This document shows positions 23,389-34,395 of a stretch of DNA of 64,000 bases, piece after piece. Position 1 is the stretch's first letter; every line of letters begins with the position of its first letter. The stretch covers positions 75,731,256-75,795,255 of the forward strand of contig NC_088911.1 of the NCBI RefSeq assembly GCF_963576675.1, given 5' to 3'. The translations under genes and the position numbers were made by a program. Origin of the DNA: Euphorbia lathyris (Eukaryota > Streptophyta > Magnoliopsida > Malpighiales > Euphorbiaceae). The notes under the pieces are model-generated. The model did no database searches, was not told the origin of the DNA, and saw nothing but the letters and a program-made list of their open reading frames with translations.

Positions 23389-24204
23389 ATGCATGAACCC
23401 GCTAAGAATCCATCAAACAGTGGTGGAACACAAATGTTCGTTGATAGTGAAGAACCTTGTTCATATCGTGATTCTGTTGTTGGAGTGATGCAAGTAGCTA
23501 CGGAACCGCAATTGGTCGACTTACAAGCTGAGGGCCTATTGTATGTTTCTTTAGACAATCCGCTAACACCTAAATCCATGGTTGGTCTGGAGTTGATGGA
23601 AAAATGGGGTAAACCTTGGAGGGATGCCCTGATTGCAAAAATCTTGGGTAGAAATATAGGGTTTATTGCTTTTCAGAAGCAGGCCATTGAGATTTGGAAA
23701 CCGAAGAGTAGTGTTGATATTATAGACATCGGATATAGATTCCATCTAGTCAAATTTGATAGCATGAAGGATAAATAGAGGGTGATTTAGGAGGGACCAG
23801 GTATTGTGCATGGTCAATATCTCACGGTTAGAACCTGGTCGGATGATTTTGCAACTGACAGTGCTATTATTGAGTCCACGATGGTTTAGGCTCGGTTCCC
23901 TGATTTGCCAGTTCAGTTCTATAATGAAGAGTTTATACACACCATCTCTAACTCATTGGGGAAGGTCGTTCAATTCGACCGGAACATAATTAAGGCCTCC
24001 ATAAAAAGGCTTGCTAGGGTCTATGTGGAGATTGATCTATCTAAACCCCTTATTGCTGACTTTAAAGTCAATGGCAAGTCGTACCAGATTGAATATGAGG
24101 GATTACATGTGGCATGTACGAATTGTGGAAAGTATAGTCATTTAAGATTGAACTGTAATTCGCCAGTAAATTTTTTCTTGGGCATTAGCTCTGACTACCG
24201 TTAA
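23389..24204 (+). pseudogene. LINE ORF1: DUF4283 RNA-binding domain and zinc knuckle
   Basis: The first frame (23,389-23,778) starts MHEPAKNPSNSGG and enters a DUF4283 domain (LMEKWGKPW, LGRNIGFIAF, FHLVKFDS). It is broken by stops at about 23,776-23,790 and 23,887 and resumes at 23,905-24,204, where FPDLPVQFYNEEFI, a basic VYVEIDLSKPL block and the CCHC knuckle CTNCGKYSHLRLNC follow. In plant LINEs this protein coats the element RNA. A further frame at 24,288-24,635 is probably the degraded C-terminal part. No functional product expected. Confidence 0.8.
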
Positions 24205-24849
24205 TCAAGCAGTCCCTCCCTAAAGCACCATTGAATGTGGGATCCGTGGAAGCTATGGGCATGGCAGAACCTTAGTATGGGCTGTGGATGATGGTAGCCC
24301 GCAAGAAATTTGTTAACAAGGGTAAACTACCAGTGCTCAAAGTGGCGTTGAATGCACAAATCAATAGCGATACTGGAGTTGGGATGCAAACTTTGGACAT
24401 GGGAGTAGGAACATCAAAGGTAGTCACTCATATGTTGGAGCGAGACAATAATTCCAAGGCCAAGCTTATCTTCTCTGCATCAAAACACAAGGCCATAAGA
24501 GGGGGACAACGAGATAACCATCTACGTATAACTCAACCTAATGCAACTTTAGTTACTAACTCCTTCGATTTCCTAAATTATGATCTAGTGGAAAATATGG
24601 TGTTTGGAGATGATGCTCCAACTTTTCAAAACTGAGGAAATGAAGTCGTTTAGAGATACTGAACCAGAATAATTTAGATAGTACTAGAAAGTGTTCAGAT
24701 GAACATATTTCTATTGATGGAAAGTCTAGTGACTCTTCAGGTGGGGGACAGTGTTAAAAGATGTGACCAATCAGGTTAGGGGCACAGAAGGGCTAGTTGC
24801 ATCTACTAATATCCGCTTGTAATCTTGCCTGGTTAGGATGTTCTGTGCT

Positions 24850-26150
24850 TCTCATTTTTCTAATGAAATTCATCTCTTGGAATTGTTTCGGTGCAGGGGG
24901 CTCACCTTTATTCAGGGTGATGTAACATTTGTTATCGGTGTAGGATCTTAAATTTTTTGTATTATTGGAGACTCGTTTACTTGGCGTTAAAGCTTTGGAT
25001 CTATGTTGGAAATGGAAATTTTCGAGGGTGGAAATTGCGGAAACGAATGGTTTCAATTGAGGCATTTGGGTCTTCTAGCATACTGAATAGGTTGATGTGG
25101 AAGTGCAAATGACCAACCCTCGATATCTTCATACTAAAATTAGCTGCCTTGACAATTCTAAGCAGGATGGATGTTTTGATGCAACTTTTGTATATGTTCG
25201 TCCTCAAATGGTTTTCAAACGTCAGTTCATGAGTGACATGATTGAATTAAAGCACACAGTGTCAAGACCGTGGATTATTATTAGAGATTTTAATTGCACC
25301 AAAGCTCGGGAGAAGAAGCAAATGAGCTCAGTGAGGACCTTGGATAGATGCTCTTTTTTACTGACTGGATTAATACAATGGGGCTTATAGATATTGGAAT
25401 TAAGGGCCTAGGTTTACTTGGTACCGTGGGTCTTCAAATTGGACTCGGGTTGCGTGTCATTTGGATCACGCTCTTTGCTCTACTTTTTGGCAGGCCTGCT
25501 TCCCGGAGGCTTTCATCCAGCATCTTTCGTGAAACCGCTCAGATCATACTCTAATCCTTCTGAACATCACAAGTACGGATACTATTCCAATCTTTCGGTC
25601 ATTTCGTTTCTAGGCAGCTTGTATTCAGCATATGGAATTTTAAATTTTTTTGAGGAAACATGGAACCCGCAAGTTCTTATCTGTGATGGTCTCGAGACCC
25701 TAACACTCGCTCTTAAGAATTGGAACTCTACTGTTTTTTGCAGTCTTCAAATGCGAAAGGTGATGGTTTATCATCGGCTTGAAGGAACTCAGTGTGCACT
25801 TGCAATCTAGGCATTTTCTAAGCTACTTCGTTTGGAAAAACAGCTCATCAAGGAACTTAATTCTATCATAGATCAAGAGGAAACTATCTTGTTCCAAAAG
25901 TCTCGGGTAAGTTGGCTAAACTTGGGTGATCGAAACACTTCTTTTTTTCATATGTCCACCTTGATTCTTCGTAGACAAAATAAGCTAGGAGGTCTTTGGG
26001 ATAATCAAGGCACCTGGCATTGGGATAAGGCTAGCATTTCTTCGATGGTGTTTCAGTATTTTCAGTCTCTATATTCAGAAGAGGAAGCTGACCGGGGTTC
26101 TATGTTTACATTGAATAATTTCCCTTATATTCCCACTGTGTAATAGGCCG
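24850..26150 (+). pseudogene. LINE ORF2 start: endonuclease and linker to RT
   Basis: Opens near 24,865 with the APE-type endonuclease start (KFISWNCFGAGG, normally NxRG), continuing with several stops. The ExLL motif region is recognisable near 24,965 (LLETRL). The next conserved part is at 25,097-25,390, with FDATFVYVRP and PWIIIRDFNCTK, where GDFN is expected. The 25,832-26,143 frame (KSRVSWLNLGDRNTSFFH) is the conserved segment just before RT. Broken by stops and shifts; catalytic residues are partly lost. Confidence 0.75.
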
Positions 26151-26182
26151 CTCTAGATAATCTATTTGTTATAGATGAGGTT

Positions 26183-27318
26183 TGATGGGTGATGAGAGCA
26201 ATTTGGACAAGATTGTGAGGCGAAAAGTTCATGGAAAAGAGCTTCAGAGATCAAGTTTTCAACCAATAATGGAAGAAACAGCCAAAAATCACATTTCAAC
26301 AAGGATTCCTCTCGAACAACTACAAAGAAGGGTAGAATAACATTATCAGCAATAGAAATGGGTCAAACAGACGGGTTACAGATAAACGTGCAGGTCAAGC
26401 AGGACGAATGAGAGAGTGAAACGTGGGTAACAGCTTTCTTCCACCATGATGCTAATGAAGGGTTGTGATTCACTTGTTTTTGTTGATTTTGTATGTAGTT
26501 ACCATTTTGCCTTTACTATTTAGGGTTGAACTTGTTTCCTATAAGTACCTCATTTTGTGGTTGGTGAAGGGATCTTCTTACCTCCAGCCTCCTTTTAGTA
26601 TTGCTTCTAAAATTTCTGTTTTTAGTTATATTTTGGATAGAACATCCCGTTCACTCATGGATATGAGTGAGTAGTTATCTTTTGCCGATCTAGCCAGCCA
26701 TAAATGGTGACTATAAGTATTACTTTTCCATCAATGAAGTGTTTCTATCTCTGAATGGTTATCAATGGTATGCGTGAATGTTTAGATTATGATCAAGTCT
26801 ATGTGTTAGTAATAATGGATGACATGACAGTGCTCCAAAGTTATGGAAATAGCCATTTGATATATATTGTTGTGGATGGACACGAAAATGACCATATATT
26901 GAGGTTTCACTTGTGAATGCTCTCTGTTACTTAATGCTGGAACACCCTAACACAAGGACACTTGGTTAAGCTCTATTCTTAGAATCTTTGAAAATGGGAT
27001 ACCGAACCTTAGTGAGATTAGAGAGACACACTCAAACTAGGAAACTTAGTTATTCTTCATTGTATGGAATGGTTGTGCTTACGGTTGCCTGTTTGGTGTA
27101 GTGTTAGACCTGCATCTGTTCAAATCTGATATTTATCCATTTAAATCCCTGTTTTTACTTATTTATACATGTCCATTAAAACAACCTCAACTTATTGATT
27201 CTATCTTTTAATGTAACTATTCTTAAACTCGAAACTCAATCCCTGTGGAAATGACACTTGGCTTTATCCAACTACATCTGACCTAGTACACTTGCTAGAG
27301 TCTATATCAAACACATCA
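26183..27318 (+). mobile_element. Solo LTR, probably Ty3/gypsy, inside the LINE RT
   Basis: A 1,136-bp block with TG...CA ends (TGATGGGTGATG...AACACATCA) separates LINE codons that belong together (DEV | RALFDMNPFKAP). The 3' part contains a CTCAATCCCTGTGGAAATGACAC-like stretch near 27,235, a U5 signature seen in plant gypsy LTRs of the Athila/Tat kind. TATA-like CCTATAAGTA lies near 26,538. There is no internal region or second LTR. No convincing 5-bp target duplication: flanks are AGGTT and ACGGG, so the exact ends may be off by a few bases. Orientation is inferred from the U5 motif. Confidence 0.65.
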
Positions 27319-28640
27319 ACGGGCCCTCTTTGATATGAATCCCTTTAAGGCCCCGAGGCCAGATGGTTATGAGGCGGTGTTTCATCAACGCTTATGGGAT
27401 TGTGTTGGTCCACATGTTTTTTACTATATTCTAAATGCTTTAAATTTTGGGTTTGTTCCTCCCGTCCTGTCCGAGACCCTCATTACTATAATTCCAAAGA
27501 TACGCTGCCTAGAGTTTGTTAATCAATTTCGACCTATTAGTTTGTGCATTGTGTTATATAAAATCGCCATGAAATGTATTGTGAACCATTTAAAGCCTTT
27601 TTTGTGGGATCTGATTAGCCTAGTGCATAGCAGTTTTATCCCGAGATGGAACATATCAGATAATGTTATTCTGGTACAGGAAGGTATTCACTCAATGAGA
27701 GGGAGAAAAGGAAGGAAATGGGATATGATCATCAAATTGGACCTTGAAAAGGCCTATGATCGGATCAGCTCGCATTTTTTATGAGATACTTTGGTCCTAG
27801 CGGGGCTAAGTGTGCATTGGGTTGACTTGATTTAGAATTGTGTTGCAGTCTCAAAGATGCAAGTCTTATAGAACAGAGAGCATCTTTAGGGGTTTACCCC
27901 TACTAAGGGCCTTCGACAAGGAGACCCATTATCCTCGTACTTGTTTGTACTTTGTTTGGAAAGGCTAAGCCATATATTAAAGATGCAATCCAGTGTGCTG
28001 TGTGGAAGCCTATTAAGCTTTCAAAGAGGGGCCCTTATCTCCCACACCTTCTTTGCCGATGATATAGTTTTTCTTGCTAAAGTCGATACCAGCCAAGTAG
28101 TGGCTATTAATAATATCATGCAGCAGTTCTATAATTGTTCAGGTCAGAAAGTTAACCTTGGTAAATCCAAAGTGTTTTTTCTCCCAACGCCTCACAAGGT
28201 GACTGCCAGAAAATTTGTATTGTGTTGGGTGTTGCTAGAACTAAGAATCTCAGAAAATATCTAGGTATGCCTCTTCTCCACAACCGAGTGAACAAAGACA
28301 CTTTTCAATATATGGTTGATAGAGTTCATTCGCGAACGGCAGGGTGGAAAATGAAGTTTTTGAGTTTGGCGGGACGGCTCACTCTCATTAAATCGGTGGC
28401 TTCCTCTCTTCCCTCGTATGTCATGCAAACTGCTCTTCTTCCAGTAAGCGTGTGCACAAAGCTCGACACTTGTAATAAGAACTTCCTCTGGGATTACGCT
28501 GCATCGAAACCCCTTTGGCAGCAACTCGTACCGACGGAAGCTCCTAAACAAAGTTTTTTTTCCTCAGCCGTGATGAATGGATTGGCGAAAATATGGTCGA
28601 ATCCTCTTGTGTTATGGGTGTACCATGACATGTGATTTTT
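27319..28640 (+). pseudogene. LINE reverse transcriptase, broken
   Basis: RT blocks lie in order: FKAPRPDGYEAVFHQ, ITIIPKI and FRPISLC, IIKLDLEKAYDRI (first catalytic Asp) in 27,335-27,784. A block near 27,905-27,940 reads KGLRQGDPLSSYLF. FFADDIVFLAK at about 28,050-28,080 carries the catalytic FADD. Then YLGMPLLHNRVNK, GWKMKFLSLAGRLTLIKSV and LPSYVMQ close the thumb region in 28,222-28,635. Stops at 27,782 and around 27,830-27,870 and frame changes near 28,220 disrupt it. The zf-RVT region normally following is mostly missing. Confidence 0.85.
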
Positions 28641-28829
28641 TTTGCATCTGTATCTGGTGGATTTGGGAAACTCAGAATGGCCGTTTGTTTGAGGAAAGAG
28701 GCTCGAATGTGCTCCTGCTCGAGTTTGTGTTGTTTTGGGCTTGAGAGTGTTTGTCAGCCAATAGGATGGGGTGTACGCCTATTAGTAGCCTAAGATAGGA
28801 ATGATGGATAAGTTGGGAGCCACATATGG

Positions 28830-29148
28830 GTGAGTGGGTAAAGGTTAATATGGATAGGGCAAGTAAAGGGAACCCGGTACCGCAACTGCTGGTGGTCTTA
28901 TTCGGGATGCTTCGGGTTGGATAGGCGGCTTCATAACAAATTTGTGTATTTGTACTGCACCCCTGGCCGAGCTCTGAGGTTTATACTTTGGGTTACGATT
29001 GGCTTAGGACAAAGGGTATAAACGGGTGATTGTGGAATTGGACTCGTTGCTCGTCCTCTCCTTCATGCAAACGCAGGTGGGCACTCATCATCCTTTAGGC
29101 TGGTTGATTCGGGAATGCAGGTAACTCCGAAGTAGAGAATGGGAAGTG
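28830..29148 (+). pseudogene. LINE RNase H domain, 5' half (before CACTA insert)
   Basis: Translates in pieces to the plant LINE RNase H domain: WVKVNMD (first Asp), GGLIRDASGWIGGF, AELxGLYFGLRL and VIVELDSLLVLSF (next Asp). The half ends REWEVI at 29,148, where the CACTA element enters. The same domain resumes at 34,228. Several frame breaks. Confidence 0.75.
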
Positions 29149-29151
29149 ATT

Positions 29152-29345
29152 CACTACACCATAGATGGTCTCTTGCAACCTAAAATACACGTGTTGCTTG
29201 TAAAGTGTTGCACTTTTTATGATTTTTTTGGATCTTTTGCAACATGGTTTATAAAAGGTTGCAAAAGACATGACAAACTCATCTAACTTTGATATTTTAG
29301 AACACTAATTATAAAGTGTTGCAAGAGATGTGCCAAAATTGAAAC
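29152..29345 (+). repeat. CACTA left subterminal repeats
   Basis: At least seven copies of a GTTGCA/GTGTTGC-type unit in both orientations lie within 200 bp of the end. Clusters of this kind are the transposase (TNPA-type) binding regions in En/Spm elements; here that role is inferred. Confidence 0.7.
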
Positions 29346-29384
29346 ACTTTTTATGTAAATAATTTTTATTCATTCTAATAGATG

Positions 29385-29402
29385 CAAAACGACGTCGTTT
29401 TG
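29385..29402. repeat. 18-bp perfect palindrome with GACGTC core
   Basis: Reads CAAAACGACGTCGTTTTG, identical on both strands. The GACGTC core is a C-box-type bZIP site. It lies just inside the left subterminal repeats of the CACTA element. Confidence 0.85.
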
Positions 29403-31143
29403 TATATCTCAGGATTAAATTTTGTTTTTAAAAAAAAATTGTTTTAAAATGGAACACTTTTATACTTGTGAAATTTATGGAGGGAAAAAACTATTTTATT
29501 TGCCTCTAAAAAATTAGACCTAAAAAATCAAAACCTAAAAAACTCTAAGGATTAAAAATTAAGAGGGAACAAATATTTTATTCCCCTCTCGTTTGGTATC
29601 TCTAAGGGGTAAAAATCAAAACCTAAAAAACTGTATCACTAAGAACTTGCTCTCTCAAAGTTCTTCTCTCTCAACGCTACTCTGCCATGACTCACCTTAG
29701 GACTCTTCTTCTCTAATAAGGTCTGGGTGCTCTTCTTCTCTTAACTTTGACAATTTCCTATTCCTTCTTGTGGCCGACACTTGATTTCGTATTTAGTTGT
29801 TGCTTTTGAACGATTCGAGCATTTCTTGTAAATTTTTAGGGCTTATTGCGAAATGCTTTAGCGTTCCCAAGAAGAATTTATGATTCTAATTTGCTATTTC
29901 ATTTGAGTTTCGCCTCTGACTGGCATTGCATGTATTGACTAGAATTTTTAGTATTGAAAGTTTGACCCAGAAAAATGATTCATTTCAGTCACATTTAACT
30001 GAATGCAGAAGAAAGTATTGCTTTTTAGTAGATATATCATAGTAGCTCTGTCTTTATCGTTATCACTCTGGTATATTTTTTGTATTTAGAAAGTGATTTC
30101 CTTTCCCAGTTTCCTTTTTTTGTTTGTTTGTGCAAAGAAGAATAAATTCCCCCAAATTGGTATATTTTTCTGTTTGTTGGTTTGTTTACCTGTTACATGC
30201 ATGACAATGGAATTGGTAACATGTTTTACAACTACACCCATTGAGCTTATTTTCATAATTTATTTGGCATTTGGGTAAAAGTTTCTAAAAAAACCCAGAA
30301 GTTTGTAATCTTCATTGTACAGTTGAAGAATGAATCTCTTTGCAAACAACCTTCAAATAGATTACAGATATATGTGAACCATATTGATGGTACCTAAATT
30401 TAGTTAACTATAAATTTCTCTAATAAATAATTCTTTTTTTTTATATGTGAACCATATAACCATACTGATTATCCATAGTTGTGGACATTTTATTCTACTT
30501 TTGTACCTAATTTACTCTGAAGGTTAGTTTATTTCATTTTATACAATTATTGTTTGATTCCTTTGTAATTTTTCTTCTACCTTTGTTTTTGTCTTTTTGT
30601 GACTTTTTGAGGTTGAAAGGTATTCTTTTTCTGTCTGTTTCTAATCCTAAATCAACTTTCAGTTTGATTTTGACTCCTAATTGAATTTTAGATCCAGATA
30701 ACAGAACTCGTAAAATGAGATTCTTACTTGGGCTCAAAGGAAGAGGCAGGGACATGTGTGTCGACGTACCCCAGCCTTCTGAAACATCCCTTACAAGGGA
30801 TGGTTCCGCCCCTACTCATCCCTCTATTGCATCCCAATAGATAAAGAGTTGTGCATTTTTTTCTTTTCTTTTTTATCCAACCCAGGCCAAACAGCTTGGT
30901 TTTGATCTGAGTAAGGAAAAAAGAAAGTAAAGTTCACCCGGATTGAGTTTATGTTCAAACGATCAAAAGCTGATTCTGCTAGTGTTTGGACTCAAAATTG
31001 CTCTATCTTGAAAACATTAAAGATAAAAATTTATCATTACCTTATTGGCATATCTGTGCTTTCTAAAAAGGTTAGGTACAAATTCCGACTTTATCCATAT
31101 CATACTAGATATTGCTGTCATCTAACTTGTTGGTGTAATTTTT
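29403..31143. other. CACTA interior without recognised coding sequence
   Basis: AT-rich. A short stretch at 30,716-30,840 has balanced composition and could be another captured exon, but I cannot identify it. No transposase domain is seen here. Confidence 0.45.
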
Positions 31144-31149
31144 ATGAAG

Positions 31150-31905
31150 GGATTGCTTGCAATTGACTTAACAGCAGCAATCTCTAAGCTGCCCCCTCCC
31201 CATTGTGCAAAAGACAGCCCAATTTGCCAAGGGCCAACACCAGGTCAACTTACATTTCTAATGGCAGCATTTGGGCTAATGATAATAGGAGCTGGTGGAG
31301 TTCGCCCATGTAATCTAGCATTTGGTGCTGACCAATTTAACCCAAAAACAAAATCTGGAAAGAGGGGTATAAATAGCTTTTTCAATTGGTACTTCTTCAC
31401 TTTCACATTTGCTCAGATGATATCTTTGACACTTATTGTCTATGTTCAATCCAATGTTATCTGGGCTATTAGTTTACCAATTCCAGCAATCTTAATGCTC
31501 ATTGCTTGCTTAGTTTTCTTCATGGGTTCCAAAATATATGTCAAAGTGAAAGCCACCGGCAGTACAATGACTAGTGTAGCACAGGTTATAGCTGTTGCTA
31601 TCAAAAAAAGGCGGTTGAAACCCGTGGATCAACCCTGGCTCACCCTTTTCAATCACATTCCTCTTAACTCTATCAATGCCAAACTTCCTTACACAGATCA
31701 GTTCAGGTAACAAATTTCATGTTACTATTTATATATGTTAGTACCTGATTCTGACGGTTTCGGTTTAATTCATTACAGATTCCTAGATAAAGCAGCAATT
31801 AAGACTGATGAGGATGAAACAAATCCGGACGGATCACCGCGTGATCTGTGTAAACTTTGCAGTATGCAGCAGGTGGAAGAAGTGAAATGCCTAATGAAAA
31901 AGTGC
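31150..31905 (+). pseudogene. Captured NPF (NRT1/PTR) transporter fragment
   Basis: Two exons of a proton-coupled nitrate/peptide transporter of the NPF family. Exon A runs to 31,706 and encodes the middle of the protein: [48 protein letters not shown], a membrane segment, then LPYTDQFR. A 72-bp intron with GT-AG ends (31,707-31,778) has been kept. Exon B opens FLDKAAIKTDED and goes to QQVEEVKC, after which similarity stops. The retained intron shows capture at DNA level. The sequence most resembles NPF2-type members, from memory of the motifs. N-terminal helices and the C-terminal half are missing, so no working transporter. Confidence 0.85.
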
Positions 31906-32012
31906 AGGGACTAACTATGAAAAAATTGAAATTTAGAACTAATCAATTGAGCCACATGTCTGAACCATTCCTGTTTTTATAGCATTACTAATCAATTGTT
32001 TATTTGGTTTAG

Positions 32013-32065
32013 GCAACCGAACAGCGAAAGGAGGATCCCGGAAAGCTCGAGTAGCAGCTTACAAG
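32013..32065 (+). pseudogene. Captured subtilase exon fragment
   Basis: A 53-bp block encodes NRTAKGGSRKARVAAYK, matching the conserved GTAKGGSPKARVAAYK segment of plant subtilisin-like proteases, upstream of the catalytic His region's next exon. It has an AG acceptor before it (GGTTTAG) and a GT donor after (AAG/GTCTGA), so it looks like an intact small exon captured with its splice sites. The mature protease is otherwise absent. Confidence 0.7.
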
Positions 32066-32900
32066 GTCTGAACCATTCCTGTCTTTATAGCATCATTAAC
32101 TTTATTCCCCTATCATTTTTGTTCTTGTTTGTTAGGAATTTCATATTTTTAATAAACTGCATATTATTTTCATGTGCCTTAAATTATATAATTTTACCAT
32201 TAAGTTAAGCTAATTTTAGCCTTAATGAAAAAAGCCCCCTTCATCTTTTAAATTTTGATGCATATGAAATATCAGAATTCCAGTTTATTAATAGTTTAAT
32301 CTGTTGAATTAAGAGCAGCAACTCTACAAGTTTGAAACCACTTGTTCCCTAATGTCACCTTTATTCACAATCATGGAGTATACCGCGATTTGCGATGTCA
32401 TTTGGCTCCCAATTAGGATGAAAAAGGTGTTTAATTCTTTATTGATTTAAGTATGAACACCACACAATATTCAATTGAAATCCTGCACTGTTATAATGTA
32501 CTTTACTTGTTTGTTAAAATTGCAAAATCAGATATTTTTGAGCTTACCACTATCATTATTCTAATTCTATCCTTTATAATGTACTCCAACTCCATGTTTT
32601 ATCAAGAAATATGCTTTAAGGAGATAATCTATAAAAGTAAGCAAGTTTCCATTTTTTTAGATTAGAGAAGCCTGACCCGAAACATAAGGTTTTGGTTTCT
32701 AAGAGTATTTTCTATTATAATGAGAAAATACTTTCTATTATACATCAAGAGTTAACTATCACATTTTTCATGCTTACAGTAATGAGATTATTTTCTATTA
32801 GAATTCATGTGGATCTGTTTTTCATTCTGTCACACTAACAAATAAGAATCTTTCATTTCTATGTTAGAATTTTACCCCCTCTTTAATTTATGATTTTTGC
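32066..32900. other. CACTA interior, AT-rich, no gene recognised
   Basis: A/T-rich sequence without a recognisable domain. A short stretch near 32,360-32,430 reads protein-like on + (IMEYTAICDVIWLP) and may be a further captured exon; unidentified. Confidence 0.4.
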
Positions 32901-33320
32901 TTGTATTATTGGATCAATGATGCAGTCATGAATGATCAAGATAAGATGTGGCTAGAACTGCCAAAGTACAGTGATGAATATCTCAATGGGGTGAATGCTT
33001 TTCTAGGAATTGCATTTGCCAATTTTGCCGTAGGGAACGAAGTGCGCTGCCCTTGTAAAAAATGTCATAATCGTCAATGGCATTGTCAAAATGTTATCTA
33101 CAATCATCTCATTTGCAATGGTCATTCTCCAATGTATGCCGAATGGATTTATGGTATTTCATGTCCAAATTTAAAAAACTATATTGATGGGATGGAGTGT
33201 GAAACAAGTATGGGTTTTGGAGATGATCTCGATGCAATATTGCATGCTACTTATCAGAATGTGGTAAATTGCGAGGAAACAAATACAAGGAGAAATGGAG
33301 GAGAAAGTGATTCCAATTGA
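32901..33320 (+). pseudogene. CACTA transposase-associated domain
   Basis: The frame encodes the plant Transpos_assoc domain (PF13963) found at the N-terminus of CACTA TNP2-type transposases: DKMWLELPKYSDEYLNGV, then the zinc-binding-like RCPCKKCHNRQW, then VIYNHLICNGHSPMYAEWIYG. The TTG-led start given by the frame is not reliable; the ATG near 32,928 (MNDQDKM) is the likelier one. The frame ends at 33,320, with an overlapping frame to 33,477, and no TNP2 catalytic region follows. This is the relic of the element's own transposase gene. Confidence 0.85.
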
Positions 33321-33639
33321 GGGAGCAATGGAGGAGAAAATGAAACAAGAAGTGCATCAAAAAGTGAGGAAGGGCTTGACATTGATCATAAATAAATTGG
33401 TAGAAGTTAATCCCAATCTCAACATTGATATTGAGGAAATATGTGGTGGCATTTCAAATGAAAATGAGAATGTCTAGTTTGAAGAATAGGTTACATTGTG
33501 ACTTTATTATACTCTTTTTATTATTTGTTTTGGATCATTTGAGAATTTTAAATTCTATTGTTAACATATTGATCTATTATAGATTTATAATTGCAATTAA
33601 GGATTTGTTCTGCTATTATTTAAACTAGAAAATTTCTTT

Positions 33640-34224
33640 TAATTTTTTTTAGTGTTGCACGTGTTAAATATTATATTGCAAATATTAAGGTGTTACATTA
33701 AAAACTGTTAAATTTATAAAAAAAAAGTGTTGCTATGAACATAATATGAAATAGTTGCCTGAAACAAAAAAAATGTTAAATTAAAAAGTGTTAAATTAAA
33801 AAATGTTGCAAATTGTAAATGAAAGAGTTGCTTAAAACAAAAAATGTTAAATTTAAAAGTGTTGCAATACCATATAAAAAGGGTTGCATCTAAAAAATAA
33901 TGTTGCATAAAAATCTATTGCAAGAAAGTTCAAAAGTGTTGCTTATAATTTTATTCGATAATTGTGTTACCTGTTATATCGTTTAGGCAACACTTTCATT
34001 TTAGTTGCCATTAGGTAGGAATGTGTTGCCAAAGATACGTGAAGCAACACTTGTACTGATATTGCTAAAAATGTGAAAACATGTTGCTAAACACCTCTTT
34101 GGCAACAAGCGAAAAAGCAACACCTTTTTTTGGAAAATCATGTTGCCTAAACATGTTTAGCAACACTATAACAACTTTAGCCAACACTTGTTCGGTGTTG
34201 CAACAGACCATCTATGGTGTAGTG
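33640..34224 (-). repeat. CACTA right subterminal repeats
   Basis: More than fifteen copies of GTGTTGC/GTTGCA/GCAACA units in both orientations extend to the right terminal repeat. The array is longer than at the left end, an asymmetry often seen in CACTA elements. Confidence 0.75.
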
Positions 34225-34227
34225 ATT

Positions 34228-34395
34228 TTTAAGCATGTCTTTCGAGAAGGTAATCCGGGTGCTGACTGGTTAGTAAATTTCGCAGGCACTTATACCTTGG
34301 ATCATCACGAGTGTGGTGCGCCTCTTGTAGGAATCCAACATATTCTTCTTGAAGACTGGCAAGACCGGAGCTCAGCAAGAATGATTTCTTGTTAG
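34228..34395 (+). pseudogene. LINE RNase H domain, 3' end (after CACTA insert)
   Basis: Continues the frame interrupted at 29,148: FKHVFREGNPGADWLVNFAG is the conserved RNase H tail, followed by ILLEDWQDRSSARMISC and a stop at 34,393-34,395. The C-terminus matches that of the LINE fragment at 9,929-10,471. The LINE 3' untranslated tail follows to 34,473. Confidence 0.85.

Larger units (their letters stand above)
29152..34224. mobile_element. CACTA (En/Spm) transposon carrying host gene fragments
   Basis: 5,073 bp with 28-bp terminal inverted repeats that differ at one position, beginning CACTACACCATAGATGGTCT at both ends. The target duplication is ATT (29,149-29,151 and 34,225-34,227), the 3-bp size of CACTA elements; removing one copy rejoins the LINE RNase H frame exactly. 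Subterminal regions are full of GTGTTGC/GTTGCA units. Inside are a fragment of an NPF transporter gene, a subtilase exon and a transposase-associated domain, but no TNP2 catalytic core, so it is non-autonomous. The well-matched ends suggest it moved fairly recently. Confidence 0.92.

Noticed and set aside
31144..31905. A functional nitrate/peptide transporter gene
   Set aside because: Only the middle part is present, inside a CACTA element, with similarity ending abruptly after QQVEEVKC and no remaining membrane halves.
33640..34224. CRISPR-like array of short repeats
   Set aside because: Units are 6-7 bp, in both orientations and irregularly spaced; they are CACTA subterminal repeats in a plant genome.
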